A stretch of 60,803 nucleotides of DNA from an uncultured Bacillota bacterium (GCA_900551705.1 URWY01000005.1:1-60803), one strand, 5' to 3'. Counted from the first letter of the stretch, positions 15,300 through 23,917 are shown. Numbers and translations: made by a program. The notes: generated by a model from the sequence alone, not told the origin.

Positions 15300-16571
15300 A
15301 TGAAAAATTGTAAAAAATTAAGCCTTATTTTGTGTTGCATATTAATGGTGTGCGTCTTTGCTTTTGCAGGTTGCGCATCATTAAGAGTTGGAGATTATTA
15401 TTTTAAACCTTATGTAGGTAGCGAAACAGAAAATGAAAAAATCACTCTCAACACAGAAGGCTTGTCTTTGCAAGAGAAAAAGACCAAAATTGCTGAAGAA
15501 TATATCAAAATTTCTTTCACAGTTATAATTGCTAAAAAAGTTGATACAGTGGTTTACACATCAGCAGGAGTTGAAAAGTCAAAAGATACAAAAGAAACTT
15601 TCTCGTCATTCGGTAGCGGAACAATCATTCATAAGGGCGGTTATATATTAACAAACTACCATGTAATCCAAACTGCACTTACAGAACCATCAACAGTAAA
15701 TCAAACAAACGCCGCAACGCGTGAAATCACTAAAATTACAACATCGTATGTGGTTTATGTTTCGCAAGATGGCGGAGAAACTGTTTATGATGCAACAATT
15801 CTTTGGAGCGGTTATAATTTTGACTTGGCTGTTATTGTTTGTGAACAATTTGCAGAATTAAAAGCAGCACCTTTAAAAGATAGGTCAGTTTATTGTTCGC
15901 AAGAAGATAAAATCAATGTTTTGGAAGATATTATCACAGTTGGAACTCAATATAATCAAGAAAACTATGGTTCGGCAACAACTGGAACAATCTCATCAAA
16001 CATTGTTAGGTCAGTTTATGGTTCAGACTTGAACTTAAACTATGAATATTTAATTCAACACGATGCCGCAATAAATCACGGAAATAGTGGCGGTGCACTT
16101 ATTGATATGAATGGCAACTTGATTGGCGTGAACACTCTCGGTGTGGATAATGCAAATTCGCTTTTCTATGCAGTGTCTGTCTATCCAGTAATCTCTATTT
16201 TGTCAACAATTGTTAAAAACTGGGAAAATAAAGCACAAGCAACAACCGATGTCGTTGTCGGCTTTTCAGGAATTGATAAATTGATGGTTAGAAACGCTCC
16301 AACTGGTGCAGTAGCAGACCAATATTTAGATTTTAACAAAAGCGGCGTTATAGTAATTGGAGTCAATGCTGATTGTATTGTTTCAGGCTTAAAAGTGAAT
16401 GATATAATTAAAGAAATAAGATTTACAAACGGCACAACATCAGAAACATTTAAAATAAATTGCACTTACGACTTTTTGTATGCAAGATTGCGTTTGCATG
16501 ATTATAAAACTGCAACATTTGTTGTTGAAAGAGATGGAACAAATGTTGAATTAACATTAAATCAAGGATAA
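15300..16571 (+). CDS. HtrA/DegP-like serine protease lipoprotein
   Basis: A 423-residue exported protease. The signal peptide ends in the lipobox AFAGC (Cys at about 25), so it should be anchored to the outer face of the membrane. The trypsin-like domain shows His in TNYHV, Asp in NFDLAV and Ser in NHGNSGGAL. A C-terminal PDZ-like part (about 320-420) contains GVIVIGVNADCIVSGLKVNDII. Proteases of this class remove misfolded envelope proteins or cleave signalling proteins. The gene is tightly packed between the Ppx-like gene and the MreB-like gene (seven- and two-base gaps). Confidence 0.85.
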   Translation: MKNCKKLSLILCCILMVCVFAFAGCASLRVGDYYFKPYVGSETENEKITLNTEGLSLQEKKTKIAEEYIKISFTVIIAKKVDTVVYTSAGVEKSKDTKETFSSFGSGTIIHKGGYILTNYHVIQTALTEPSTVNQTNAATREITKITTSYVVYVSQDGGETVYDATILWSGYNFDLAVIVCEQFAELKAAPLKDRSVYCSQEDKINVLEDIITVGTQYNQENYGSATTGTISSNIVRSVYGSDLNLNYEYLIQHDAAINHGNSGGALIDMNGNLIGVNTLGVDNANSLFYAVSVYPVISILSTIVKNWENKAQATTDVVVGFSGIDKLMVRNAPTGAVADQYLDFNKSGVIVIGVNADCIVSGLKVNDIIKEIRFTNGTTSETFKINCTYDFLYARLRLHDYKTATFVVERDGTNVELTLNQG

Positions 16572-16573
16572 AT

Positions 16574-17575
16574 ATGAGATACACATTAGCAATTGAATTT
16601 GGTGGAGTTTACACAAGCATATATAGAAAAGAAGAAGGTCTTGTTTTAAAAGAACCTTCACTTGTTTGTGCAAAGCAAGACGGTGAAGGTTACACAATTC
16701 TTGCAATGGGCAATGAAGCAAAAAAAATGCAAGGCAAAACAGACGATAAAACTTACATTTTTAGCCCTTTTGGAGAAGGGAAAATAAAAGCACCAGAATA
16801 TGCGGTTGAACTTTTAAATTATTTCTTAAAAAAAGTTGAAGCAAAAAAACTTATTAAAGAAAATGCGATTTTCTGCGTAAATTCATCATTAAATGCGGAA
16901 GAAAGAAAAGAATATATAGATGTCTTTTCAAAGTGCAATATCGGTAAAATTTTGATTGTCCCAGGTATAATCTGCGCTGCCGAAATGAGCGGTATAGACC
17001 TTAATACTTCACGAACAGTTTGTGTTGTAAATATCGGCGGGACAACAACTGAAATCGCCTTGATAAATATGAACCAAATCATTAAAGGTGCAAGCTTGCA
17101 GTTGGGCGGCAGAAGTTTAGATGTAAATATTGCAAATATGGTCGCAGATAAGTATGAAACAATAATCAGTATCGCCGCAGCACAAAAATTAAAAGAAGAA
17201 ATTGCTTCATTGTATGATAACGATAGCCAAAGTTTTGAAGTTTTGGGTGCAGATGAAATGACTGGCAAGCCAAAAAGAGTTATTGTCACATGTGCAGATG
17301 TTAAAAGTGTGATTATTCCATTTATTGAGCAAGTTGTGCTTGCTATTGAAACAAGCATAAACACTTGTGCACCAGAAATTGCCGCAGATATAATTTCTAA
17401 TGGCATATTTATTAGTGGTGGAGTTTCCAAAATTGCTGGTATTGAAAAATATTTACGAAAAGCGTTAGACATTGATGTTAAATTTGTTGAAGATAATGAA
17501 AATGCAGTGATATTAGGTGCTGGAAGATTGCTTGCCAGTTCAAGCAATTTACAAGACATAGCAAATAAGTTTTAA
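16574..17575 (+). CDS. MreB/ASKHA-type actin-like protein
   Basis: A 333-residue actin-fold protein of the MreB group. Phosphate-1 loop: AIEFGGVYTSIYRKE, where MreB has DLGTANTLVY, so it is divergent. Phosphate-2 loop: VVNIGGTTTEIALI. Adenosine region: GIFISGGVSKIAGIEKYL. True MreB and Mbl are about 335-345 residues, so the length fits, but the first loop has lost the usual Asp. It may be a specialised cytoskeletal paralogue rather than the main rod-shape MreB. It is last in the operon with the ferredoxin, Ppx-like and HtrA-like genes, and no mreC/mreD follow. Confidence 0.75.
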   Translation: MRYTLAIEFGGVYTSIYRKEEGLVLKEPSLVCAKQDGEGYTILAMGNEAKKMQGKTDDKTYIFSPFGEGKIKAPEYAVELLNYFLKKVEAKKLIKENAIFCVNSSLNAEERKEYIDVFSKCNIGKILIVPGIICAAEMSGIDLNTSRTVCVVNIGGTTTEIALINMNQIIKGASLQLGGRSLDVNIANMVADKYETIISIAAAQKLKEEIASLYDNDSQSFEVLGADEMTGKPKRVIVTCADVKSVIIPFIEQVVLAIETSINTCAPEIAADIISNGIFISGGVSKIAGIEKYLRKALDIDVKFVEDNENAVILGAGRLLASSSNLQDIANKF

Positions 17576-17604
17576 AAAATTAGGTTAGGCTACCTAATTT
17601 TTTA
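17574..17604 (+). terminator. Terminator of the MreB-like operon
   Basis: Stem AAAAAATTAGGT/ACCTAATTTTTT with a 6-nt loop and a T-rich tail. Confidence 0.8.
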
Positions 17605-17645
17605 TTTTTTATTATCTTAGGCGAGTTTTGTCCATATTCGTATGA

Positions 17646-17651
17646 TATAAT
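17646..17651 (+). promoter_or_regulatory. Candidate -10 box of the accessory operon
   Basis: TATAAT, 62 bp before the first ATG. No convincing -35. TGTCCA upstream (17629-17634) and TGGACA downstream (17682-17687) form an inverted repeat that could be an operator. Confidence 0.4.
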
Positions 17652-17713
17652 GAAATTATAACACTTCAAATTAGGCAAAATTTGGACAGTGTAAAAATTT
17701 TTTAGGAGAGATT

Positions 17714-17947
17714 ATGAATAACGAACAAAAGATAGAAGGATTAACATTAGGTATTGTTGCTATGGTGTTTGCGTTTTTAATGCCAATAGTTACATACATC
17801 TGTGGAGGAATTGGGTTAAGTAAAGCAAATGCACAAATTAAGCAATTCCCAAATACGCCGACTACAGCAAAAACACTTTGTATATTATCAATGATTATTA
17901 CTACTATATTGGTTGTTTTGTTAGCGATTTTAAAAGCAAGGACTTAA
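17714..17947 (+). CDS. Small two-TM membrane protein, DUF4190-like
   Basis: A 77-residue protein with two hydrophobic segments (about 9-33 and 52-74) separated by a short polar loop; the pattern LGIVAMVFAFLMPIVTYICGGIGLSKA resembles DUF4190-type proteins. It follows AGGAGAG and is the first gene of a five-gene run with gaps of 2-46 bp. The function of the family is unknown. Confidence 0.65.
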   Translation: MNNEQKIEGLTLGIVAMVFAFLMPIVTYICGGIGLSKANAQIKQFPNTPTTAKTLCILSMIITTILVVLLAILKART

Positions 17948-17951
17948 AATT

Positions 17952-18119
17952 ATGATAATCGCTGGAAGTATAATAATAGCAATTTGCCTATTTACAATAA
18001 TAGTATCATCTTTTAATGGAGGGTTACTAGGAGAGTCTGCTAGTGGATTAATGCTATTTATAGGTGTTGGAATAGTTTTGATAATTCTCGGAATAGTTAA
18101 AAAAAGGAGAAAGAAATAG
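17952..18119 (+). CDS. Very small two-TM membrane protein
   Basis: A 55-residue open frame: ATG 17952 to TAG 18119. It has two hydrophobic helices (about 2-17 and 31-48) and a basic tail (KKRRKK). It starts four bases after the preceding gene and ends two bases before the next, which supports its being a real gene of the operon. No Shine-Dalgarno is obvious and translational coupling is likely. Confidence 0.55.
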   Translation: MIIAGSIIIAICLFTIIVSSFNGGLLGESASGLMLFIGVGIVLIILGIVKKRRKK

Positions 18120-18121
18120 AG

Positions 18122-18358
18122 ATGCCAAAGAAAATCGCTAAAAAAACAATAATTTTATATGTATTAAAAATGTTGCAACAGGGATCGTCCAGAGATAAAC
18201 CAATCACACAAACGAATATGGCAAAAGTATTAAATTCTATGGGCATTGCGTGTGATAGGAAGACTGTTGGAAGGAATATTGACTATTTAATAGATTTTGG
18301 ATTTTCAATTGTTAAATTGAAAGGTGGCGGTTGTTATATGGATAAAGGTCAAAAATAA
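18122..18358 (+). CDS. Winged-helix DNA-binding protein (WYL-regulator N-terminal type)
   Basis: A 78-residue protein that corresponds to the helix-turn-helix part of WYL-domain transcription factors: ILYVLKMLQQGSSRDKPIT, then TNMAKVLNSMGIACDRKTVGRNIDYL as the recognition region. The WYL sensor domain that normally follows is absent and the gene stops cleanly. It may act as a compact regulator of this operon. An AGGAG-like GGAGAAAG precedes the ATG within the previous gene. Confidence 0.75.
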   Translation: MPKKIAKKTIILYVLKMLQQGSSRDKPITQTNMAKVLNSMGIACDRKTVGRNIDYLIDFGFSIVKLKGGGCYMDKGQK

Positions 18359-18379
18359 TTTTTAAAAAAGGATAATGGT

Positions 18380-18658
18380 ATGTCAGAATATAATTATAGC
18401 AAAACACAAAAAATCGTTAATAGGAATATCGAACATGAAAAATATACATGTAAAGGTTGTGGTGTGATTTTTAGAACCTGGCAACCTTGGTTTGATGAAA
18501 AAACAACATCAAAAAAGAAAGTTGTCATGAATAAGCCAATTAAAAAAGAATATATTCCAAAAATTAAAACTTATAAATGTCCAGTATGTGGTTTTCAAAT
18601 TCTTAAAGGGGAAAATCATTGTATGAATTGTAAATATGAAATAACGCAATCAATTTAA
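18380..18658 (+). CDS. Zinc-ribbon protein
   Basis: A 92-residue protein with three CxxC pairs: CKGC, CPVC and CMNC. The last two, in CPVCGFQILKGENHCMNCKY, form a classic zinc ribbon; the first may pair with another molecule or an incomplete second ribbon. It is basic otherwise. Probably a nucleic-acid or protein-binding adaptor. It is a member of the accessory operon, 21 bp after the winged-helix gene. Confidence 0.65.
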   Translation: MSEYNYSKTQKIVNRNIEHEKYTCKGCGVIFRTWQPWFDEKTTSKKKVVMNKPIKKEYIPKIKTYKCPVCGFQILKGENHCMNCKYEITQSI

Positions 18659-18704
18659 ATTTTAAAGATTATATATAAAATTTTTTGCAAATAGGGTATT
18701 GAAT

Positions 18705-19610
18705 ATGAATAAAATTAGAATTAAAAATGCATTGTTTGGTTTTATTGTAGGGGACGCATTGGGTGTTCCTTATGAATTTATGCCAAGAGAAAAAATTAAT
18801 GAAATAGAGTTTTGTGGTGGCGGAAAACATGGTATGCCAGTTGGTATATGGTCTGATGATAGTTCTATGATGTTGTGCTTAGTTGAAACCTATATTGAAA
18901 ATGGCTTGAATTTTGAGCTATATTCCAAAAAAATAATTGATTGGGCATCAAATGGCTATATGACTCCAACAGGAAAACCCTTTGGAATAGGGCGTACAAC
19001 CTTTTTCTCAATTATGCAATTAAAAAAAGGAATCTCATACTTAGAAAGCGGTGAAAAAAGTGAAAACAGCAACGGAAATGGCTCATTAATGAGAGTCGTT
19101 CCTCTTGCGTTTATATTAAATAATGATGAAAAAAGATTTAAAATAATTGAAGAGTATAGTGCAATAACGCATGCACACAAAATTTCTAAAATTTCGTGTT
19201 CTATTTATGTAGTTTATTTGCAAGAATTAATTAAGACTAATGATAAAATAAAAGCGTATAAAAATATGCAAGAAATTATAAAAAATCATTATAAACAAGA
19301 AAGTGAATTAATATATTTTAAGGAAATTCTAGAAGAATCAATTTTTGATAAAGATGCAAGTAGTTTGAGCGGATTAGGTTATGTTATATCTACTTTGGAA
19401 GTTGTTTTACATAGTTTTATAAATGGAAATTCTTTTAAAAATTGCGTATTAAATGCAATTAAAATTGGTAATGACACTGACACAAATGCTGCTTTAACTG
19501 GTGCACTAGCAGGTTATTATTATAATGAGTTGCCAGAAAGTTGGGTAAAAAAATTATTAAAATACGACTTTTTAGAAGAAACTTTTGATAACTTTATTTC
19601 AAAATTATAA
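18705..19610 (+). CDS. ADP-ribosylglycohydrolase (DraG/ARH family)
   Basis: A 301-residue enzyme that removes ADP-ribose from proteins or nucleic acids. Metal and substrate motifs are present: GDALGVPYEF (about 15-24), WSDDSSMM (about 49-56), NGNGSLMRV (about 123-131) and GNDTDTNAALTGALAG near residue 263; these carry the Asp residues that bind the two Mg ions. AGGG stands eight bases before ATG 18705; the TTG two codons upstream lies too close to it. No ADP-ribosyltransferase gene is next to it. It is the last gene of the accessory operon, beside tRNA-Val. Confidence 0.9.
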   Translation: MNKIRIKNALFGFIVGDALGVPYEFMPREKINEIEFCGGGKHGMPVGIWSDDSSMMLCLVETYIENGLNFELYSKKIIDWASNGYMTPTGKPFGIGRTTFFSIMQLKKGISYLESGEKSENSNGNGSLMRVVPLAFILNNDEKRFKIIEEYSAITHAHKISKISCSIYVVYLQELIKTNDKIKAYKNMQEIIKNHYKQESELIYFKEILEESIFDKDASSLSGLGYVISTLEVVLHSFINGNSFKNCVLNAIKIGNDTDTNAALTGALAGYYYNELPESWVKKLLKYDFLEETFDNFISKL

Positions 19611-19627
19611 AAAACGCCCTGCGGCGT
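19606..19627 (-). terminator. Terminator of tRNA-Val
   Basis: Minus-strand stem ACGCC/GGCGT (19623-19627 and 19614-19618) followed by a T run that overlaps the end of the DraG-like gene. Confidence 0.75.
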
Positions 19628-19631
19628 AAGG

Positions 19632-19707
19632 TGGTGGGCAGTAAGGGACTCGAACCCCTGACTTCCTCCACGTCAAAGAGACACTCTACCAACTGAGTTA
19701 ACTGCCC
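19632..19707 (-). tRNA. tRNA-Val (anticodon GAC)
   Basis: On the minus strand, acceptor stem GGGCAGT/ACTGCCC, D arm ACTC/GAGT, anticodon loop TTGACGT giving GAC, T arm CAGGG-GTTCGAGT-CCCTT, and encoded CCA. The anticodon stem contains two G-U pairs. Confidence 0.93.
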
Positions 19708-19720
19708 AAATTTCTGCTTT

Positions 19721-19749
19721 AATATACCAAATTATCTGCAATATGTCAA
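19721..19749 (-). promoter_or_regulatory. Sigma-A promoter of tRNA-Val
   Basis: Minus strand TTGACA (19749-19744), 17-bp spacer, TATATT (19726-19721). Confidence 0.8.
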
Positions 19750-19844
19750 TTATTTTTGATAAAAATATTTTTTATTAAATTACAGTAGTATTGGTGCTTT
19801 TATATTCAAGTTTTTTGTAATAAAATTAGCAAACTCTCATAAAT

Positions 19845-19870
19845 AAACTCTCTCGGGTGAGAGAGTTATT
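19845..19870 (-). terminator. Terminator of the SPFH gene
   Basis: Inverted repeat AACTCTCT/AGAGAGTT with a 6-nt loop, just after the minus-strand stop codon. Confidence 0.75.
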
Positions 19871-20860
19871 TTAATTGTCGTCTAGGTTTACAAATTGCTT
19901 AGATTTTTCAAGTTTTTCTTTTTCAATCGGACCTAACCATTTTGATTTTTTCTTTTTAACTGGCTCCATTTGTGGTTCTTCTTCGTTGTTATCTTCTGCA
20001 AAGAAATATGGTGCCATACTTTCTTTAAAAAAGTTCTTTTTACCTTTCTTTTCAGGTTCAATTGTTACAAATTGTGGACCTTTTTTAACTGGGTTTGGGT
20101 TATTTGCTTGCCAGTCTTCAAATGCAGATTTGCCTGTTCCTTGACTTTCTTTTGGTGGGGTTGCAAGTTGTTCAAGCATTTTTAAAGTTTTGCTTGGGAA
20201 TTCAATATTTTCTAAGGTGATACCTTCTAAATTTACGCCAGAATTATGTAAGTATTCGCTTAGAGATATGAACAAATCGTTTGTAATTTCCTTATCTTTA
20301 AAGTAGAGTTTTTCGGCATTATAGTTTTTGTCGTATAATAATTTTGAAATAAAGTTGTTGACGCCAGTTAAAAAGATATTTGCGGAGTTTTCGCTGGACA
20401 AATCGACTATATCTGCATACAAATATTTAAGAAATTTTTCTGGGTCTACGATATTGAAGTTATAGCGACCTTTGGCGGTGATTTTATAGACGCCATATTT
20501 TTTATCTTCCAATTCAACGCGATTATTGGTTTGCCAAGCAACTTGGTCAAAGTCGTTAAGGTTTACAAAATAGACTTCAACAGGCGCGAATTTGGCAGTT
20601 TTATTTTTCTTGTTTGGTTTATAAAGTTTAAGTTTTAGAACGGTTTCTTTTAAAAGTTTTGGGGTGATTTCGTATTCGCCGTGATTTACGATGTCTAAAA
20701 CTTTGCCGTTTTTGACGGTTACGAATGCGAAATTTCTTGGGACTAAAAGTTTTGTTCCAAACTTGATGCCTTTTCTACCTAATTTTTGTTTAACAACGAG
20801 CTCTTTGCTTTCTATATTAAGTTTAGGGGCAATTTTTTTATATCTTCTAAAAAAACACAT
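19871..20860 (-). CDS. SPFH/band-7 domain protein
   Basis: A 329-residue protein related to the virion-core/YdjI-type SPFH group (COG4260). The N-terminal part (about 25-240) is the band-7 fold, with VPRNFAFVTVKNGKVLDIVNHGEYEI and the long helical segment around NIFLTGVNNFISKLLY. The C-terminal 90 residues are low-complexity and charged, with repeated PKKKK-like segments. SPFH proteins oligomerise on membranes; this one has no clear membrane helix. The frame starts at GTG 20869, but that GTG is part of the AGGAGTG ribosome binding site, so I choose ATG 20860. Confidence 0.75.
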   Translation of the reverse strand: MCFFRRYKKIAPKLNIESKELVVKQKLGRKGIKFGTKLLVPRNFAFVTVKNGKVLDIVNHGEYEITPKLLKETVLKLKLYKPNKKNKTAKFAPVEVYFVNLNDFDQVAWQTNNRVELEDKKYGVYKITAKGRYNFNIVDPEKFLKYLYADIVDLSSENSANIFLTGVNNFISKLLYDKNYNAEKLYFKDKEITNDLFISLSEYLHNSGVNLEGITLENIEFPSKTLKMLEQLATPPKESQGTGKSAFEDWQANNPNPVKKGPQFVTIEPEKKGKKNFFKESMAPYFFAEDNNEEEPQMEPVKKKKSKWLGPIEKEKLEKSKQFVNLDDN

Positions 20861-20967
20861 TTTCTTCACTCCTACTACAAAAATTTTAGCACTATTTTAA
20901 ACAAAAAGCAAGAGTGTAAGCATAATTGGTTGATTTCAAAAATAAATTAAATTAGCGTGGAGGAAAG

Positions 20968-21732
20968 ATGCAAAAATTATCTCAAATAATTTCAAAGCCA
21001 GTTTTTTCATTATATGAAGGGCTTTGGCTTGGAACAATAATCAATGTTTGTATAAATTTTAGCAGCAGAAAAATTAAAGGCTTTTTTGTGCTTTCAAGCG
21101 ATGAAGAGAACTCATATTTTGTTAAAGGTGCGGATATAGAAAATATTGGCGATGATGCTGTTATACTTAAAAATGCGTCAAAACTTGCTTTTATTGACTG
21201 TGATAGCGTGAACATTTTGAACAAAAGAGCAATTTCTCTTGAGGGCGAAGACTTCGGCATGATTAGTGAATTGTTTTTCGACAACGACTATAATGTTTTG
21301 TCGCTGGAAACAAACAAGAAAGTTTTGATACCATTTGAGAAGATTGTAAATTTGGGCGATGATGCAGCGATTATTGGCTACGAAAACAGCAAGTTTAAAA
21401 AAGCGGCTTGCAAGCCCAAAAGCGTGTTTGCGTATGGTCAAGCGCCTGAGATGAAAGTTACAATACTTAACAAAGTTGCGTCAAACAGCGTTACGGGCGC
21501 TGAATTAAAAACGATAGGTGAAGTTACAAATTTGGATAGTCAGACCGAACTTACCGTGCCAAAGAAAATCAAGCAAAATCCATATTTCTTGCTTGGTAGG
21601 ACGGCGTCGAATAGTATTAAGTCAGATACTGGAGATATAATTGTAAAAGAAGGTCAAAAGATTACTGAAAAGTCAATTTCAAAGGCACAGATTTATAATA
21701 TGATTTATGAATTATCGTCTTGCGCAAATTAA
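20968..21732 (+). CDS. PRC-barrel domain protein
   Basis: A 254-residue protein with two PRC-barrel-like beta domains. The first is in residues 1-75 (LSQIISKPVFSLYEGLWLGTI), the second at about 80-135 (AISLEGEDFGMISELFFDNDYNVLSLET). This resembles the YlmC/YrrD-type sporulation-associated proteins of Bacillota, which have unclear roles. A polar C-terminal region follows. GGAGG stands immediately upstream of the ATG. It is divergent from the SPFH gene and followed by a terminator, then the VanW-like gene. Confidence 0.7.
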   Translation: MQKLSQIISKPVFSLYEGLWLGTIINVCINFSSRKIKGFFVLSSDEENSYFVKGADIENIGDDAVILKNASKLAFIDCDSVNILNKRAISLEGEDFGMISELFFDNDYNVLSLETNKKVLIPFEKIVNLGDDAAIIGYENSKFKKAACKPKSVFAYGQAPEMKVTILNKVASNSVTGAELKTIGEVTNLDSQTELTVPKKIKQNPYFLLGRTASNSIKSDTGDIIVKEGQKITEKSISKAQIYNMIYELSSCAN

Positions 21733-21742
21733 AACAAAAAAT

Positions 21743-21774
21743 AACTCTTTCAAAAGTGGAAAGAGTTTTTTTTA
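21743..21774 (+). terminator. Terminator after the PRC-barrel gene
   Basis: Stem AACTCTTTC/GAAAGAGTT followed by eight T. An open frame runs through it, which argues against the far-upstream start of the VanW-like gene. Confidence 0.8.
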
Positions 21775-21824
21775 TGAATTATTTTTTTTATCATGCAAAT
21801 ACTAATTGCGATAATGGAGTTTAT

Positions 21825-23372
21825 ATGAATAAAGATAATAAAAATACTAAAACAAAGGTTGACAAATCTTCAAAGTTGATAATGCTAACAATACTTGGTT
21901 CAGCACTGGTTTTATCGGCACTTCTATTATTTGGTCTTTTTATGGACAATGGCTACATTAACACTGGCGAGTTCTACGACAATACTTCGGTGAATGGAAT
22001 TAATGTTTCTGGACTTAGCAAAGAAGAAGTTGCAAGCCTTATTTCGTCAAAACTTGTTAGAGAAAAAGATGACATTGGCATTGAATTAAAATATGAAGAC
22101 AAAACATGGAATTTAAGTGGGCAAGACTTTGAAACGAACAGCAATATTTTTCCAATCATAGAGCAAACTTATGCCGAAGTGAGAAACGGGGTTGCATCGC
22201 AAAAAATATCAAAAGTCAAGAAATTAAAAAATGAAGGATTGAATTATAACATTAGTTATAGATACATTTTGGGCGATTTTGACAAAAAGATTGATGATGT
22301 TATTAGCAAAATCGAGTGTGAAGCGTGCCCACCTTGCGTAAATTTTGACCCAAGCAAGGAAGGCGATGCAATGTTTACGGCAGTTGAAGGGGCTTGCGAA
22401 ATCAAAGTTGACAAAGCGGCGCTTTACAATGAAATCGACAACGCTTTCAAAACTGGAAGCAAAATTAGCGTGGAAGTCCCTGTAACGAAGGTTGATTACA
22501 CATCTGATATTGATGTATTTGCAAACACGAAATTGCGCTCGAAATTTTCAACCGGTTATAAAGGAAGTGCACAAGGAAGAAGAAACAATGTTTTGCGTGC
22601 ACTTTCAGATTTCAACGGCATGGTTGTAAACCCTGGCGAAGAAATAAGCTTTAATGATGTAACAGGTGACAAAACGCCAGAAAAAGGCTATATGAAAGCA
22701 AATATCATTCTAAATGGTATTTATGTTGAAGATTATGGCGGCGGTGCTTGTCAAGCATCAACCACGCTTTACAATGCTTTAATTTTATCAGATATTGAAA
22801 TTTTGGAAGTTCACCCACATTCATTGCCAGTGTCTTATGTTCCACTTGCGTTTGATGCAATGGTGAGTGAAGGATATTCAGATTTTAGGTTCAAAAACAA
22901 TTTAGAACACCCAATATATATCAAAACTTATGGTGATGATGAAAATGCTTTCGTTGAAATTTATGGTGAACCACTCGCAGAAGGTCAAGAAATTCGCCGC
23001 CGTGCAGAATTTATAGAAACTCTCCCACATGACGGCGATATGATCGTAAAAGATGAAAAAGGAGAGTATTTAGATAAAGTGACTTATGTAGGAGAATATT
23101 ATCGTGTTAAAAAGCCTTCGGAAGGCTACCATTCAAAAGGTTATTTACAATATTGGCAAGACGGCGAAATGGTTGATGAAAAACTCATTCGTGACGAATA
23201 TTATTATCCACAAAGAGGAATTATTGTTGAAGGAACAGAGCCTTTAGGCGAGGGCATGACATTGCCAGAAAATCAAGTAAAAATAATTCCGCCACAAGAA
23301 AAATCTAAAATTAGCGAAGTCAGCGTGAAAAAGAAAATTGATGCTGAAAGTCCTGCTAACTTAAATCCTTAA
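21825..23372 (+). CDS. VanW-like (YoaR-type) membrane-anchored protein
   Basis: A 515-residue protein with a cytoplasmic tail, one membrane helix (about 18-40) and an extracellular part. Peptidoglycan-binding-4-like segments (NGINVSGLSKEEVASLI and following) precede the VanW domain, which shows the typical FNDVTGDKTPEKGYMKANII and GGGACQASTTLYNALILS. VanW-like proteins are thought to work on the cell wall but their reaction is not established. The frame extends back to 21720 through a terminator. ATG 21825 has a GGAG six bases upstream and is preferred. Confidence 0.83.
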   Translation: MNKDNKNTKTKVDKSSKLIMLTILGSALVLSALLLFGLFMDNGYINTGEFYDNTSVNGINVSGLSKEEVASLISSKLVREKDDIGIELKYEDKTWNLSGQDFETNSNIFPIIEQTYAEVRNGVASQKISKVKKLKNEGLNYNISYRYILGDFDKKIDDVISKIECEACPPCVNFDPSKEGDAMFTAVEGACEIKVDKAALYNEIDNAFKTGSKISVEVPVTKVDYTSDIDVFANTKLRSKFSTGYKGSAQGRRNNVLRALSDFNGMVVNPGEEISFNDVTGDKTPEKGYMKANIILNGIYVEDYGGGACQASTTLYNALILSDIEILEVHPHSLPVSYVPLAFDAMVSEGYSDFRFKNNLEHPIYIKTYGDDENAFVEIYGEPLAEGQEIRRRAEFIETLPHDGDMIVKDEKGEYLDKVTYVGEYYRVKKPSEGYHSKGYLQYWQDGEMVDEKLIRDEYYYPQRGIIVEGTEPLGEGMTLPENQVKIIPPQEKSKISEVSVKKKIDAESPANLNP

Positions 23373-23373
23373 A

Positions 23374-23400
23374 AAAAATCCACCTTATGGTGGGTTTTTA
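23374..23400. terminator. Bidirectional terminator
   Basis: Stem AAATCCACC/GGTGGGTTT with a TTAT loop. It serves the VanW-like gene and the convergent 23398 gene, whose stop lies at its edge. Confidence 0.8.
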
Positions 23401-23862
23401 TATTGTAGATAATTTCTTTATGTATTCTATATGATTAAATATAATTGGCTCAGCAAACTCAAAATTGCCGCATTTGAAGAGATTTATCATGTTTTCAACT
23501 AATTCTGCTTCCGAGTAAATTGCGAGCCGTACGCATGAATTTAGACTGTTTAAACGCTTGCTTTTTGTGAGTTTTATAATTTTTGGCTCGCCATAAAAGC
23601 GTTTTTCAATTTCAATAAAGTCTAAATCGGTTTGTTTTGCAAAATTTTCAAACACGCTTCTGAGTTTGTTATTTCTTAAATTGCGTTTTATGTATGTATA
23701 AAGCCAGTTTAAATATTTCAAAGAATAGCAAATGCTATCAAGAATGGCAGGGTTGATATCTGGATTTTCCAGTGCTATCATCGAGCGTTTTTGTGAAGAA
23801 TATGCTTTTGCAAGTTTCTCAAACTCCGCTTGTCCAGGCAATAAAAAATCATCGTAATTCAT
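23398..23862 (-). CDS. Hypothetical helical protein
   Basis: A 154-residue soluble protein, mostly alpha-helical, with no motif that I recognise. It begins MNYDDFLLPGQAEFEKLAKAY, and the middle has a basic stretch (YIKRNLRNNKLRS). The start ATG follows an AAGGGGA ribosome binding site. It is divergent from the ferritin-like gene across 111 bp that contain a 12-bp palindrome. Confidence 0.6.
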   Translation of the reverse strand: MNYDDFLLPGQAEFEKLAKAYSSQKRSMIALENPDINPAILDSICYSLKYLNWLYTYIKRNLRNNKLRSVFENFAKQTDLDFIEIEKRFYGEPKIIKLTKSKRLNSLNSCVRLAIYSEAELVENMINLFKCGNFEFAEPIIFNHIEYIKKLSTI

Positions 23863-23917
23863 AAAATCCCCTTATTTATTTTCTTATATGATATTTTTTT
23901 GCTTTTTGCTAATTTCA

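Noticed and set aside
18699..18704. TTG start for the ADP-ribosylglycohydrolase
   Set aside because: It lies only two bases after the AGGG ribosome binding site; the ATG two codons later has proper spacing.
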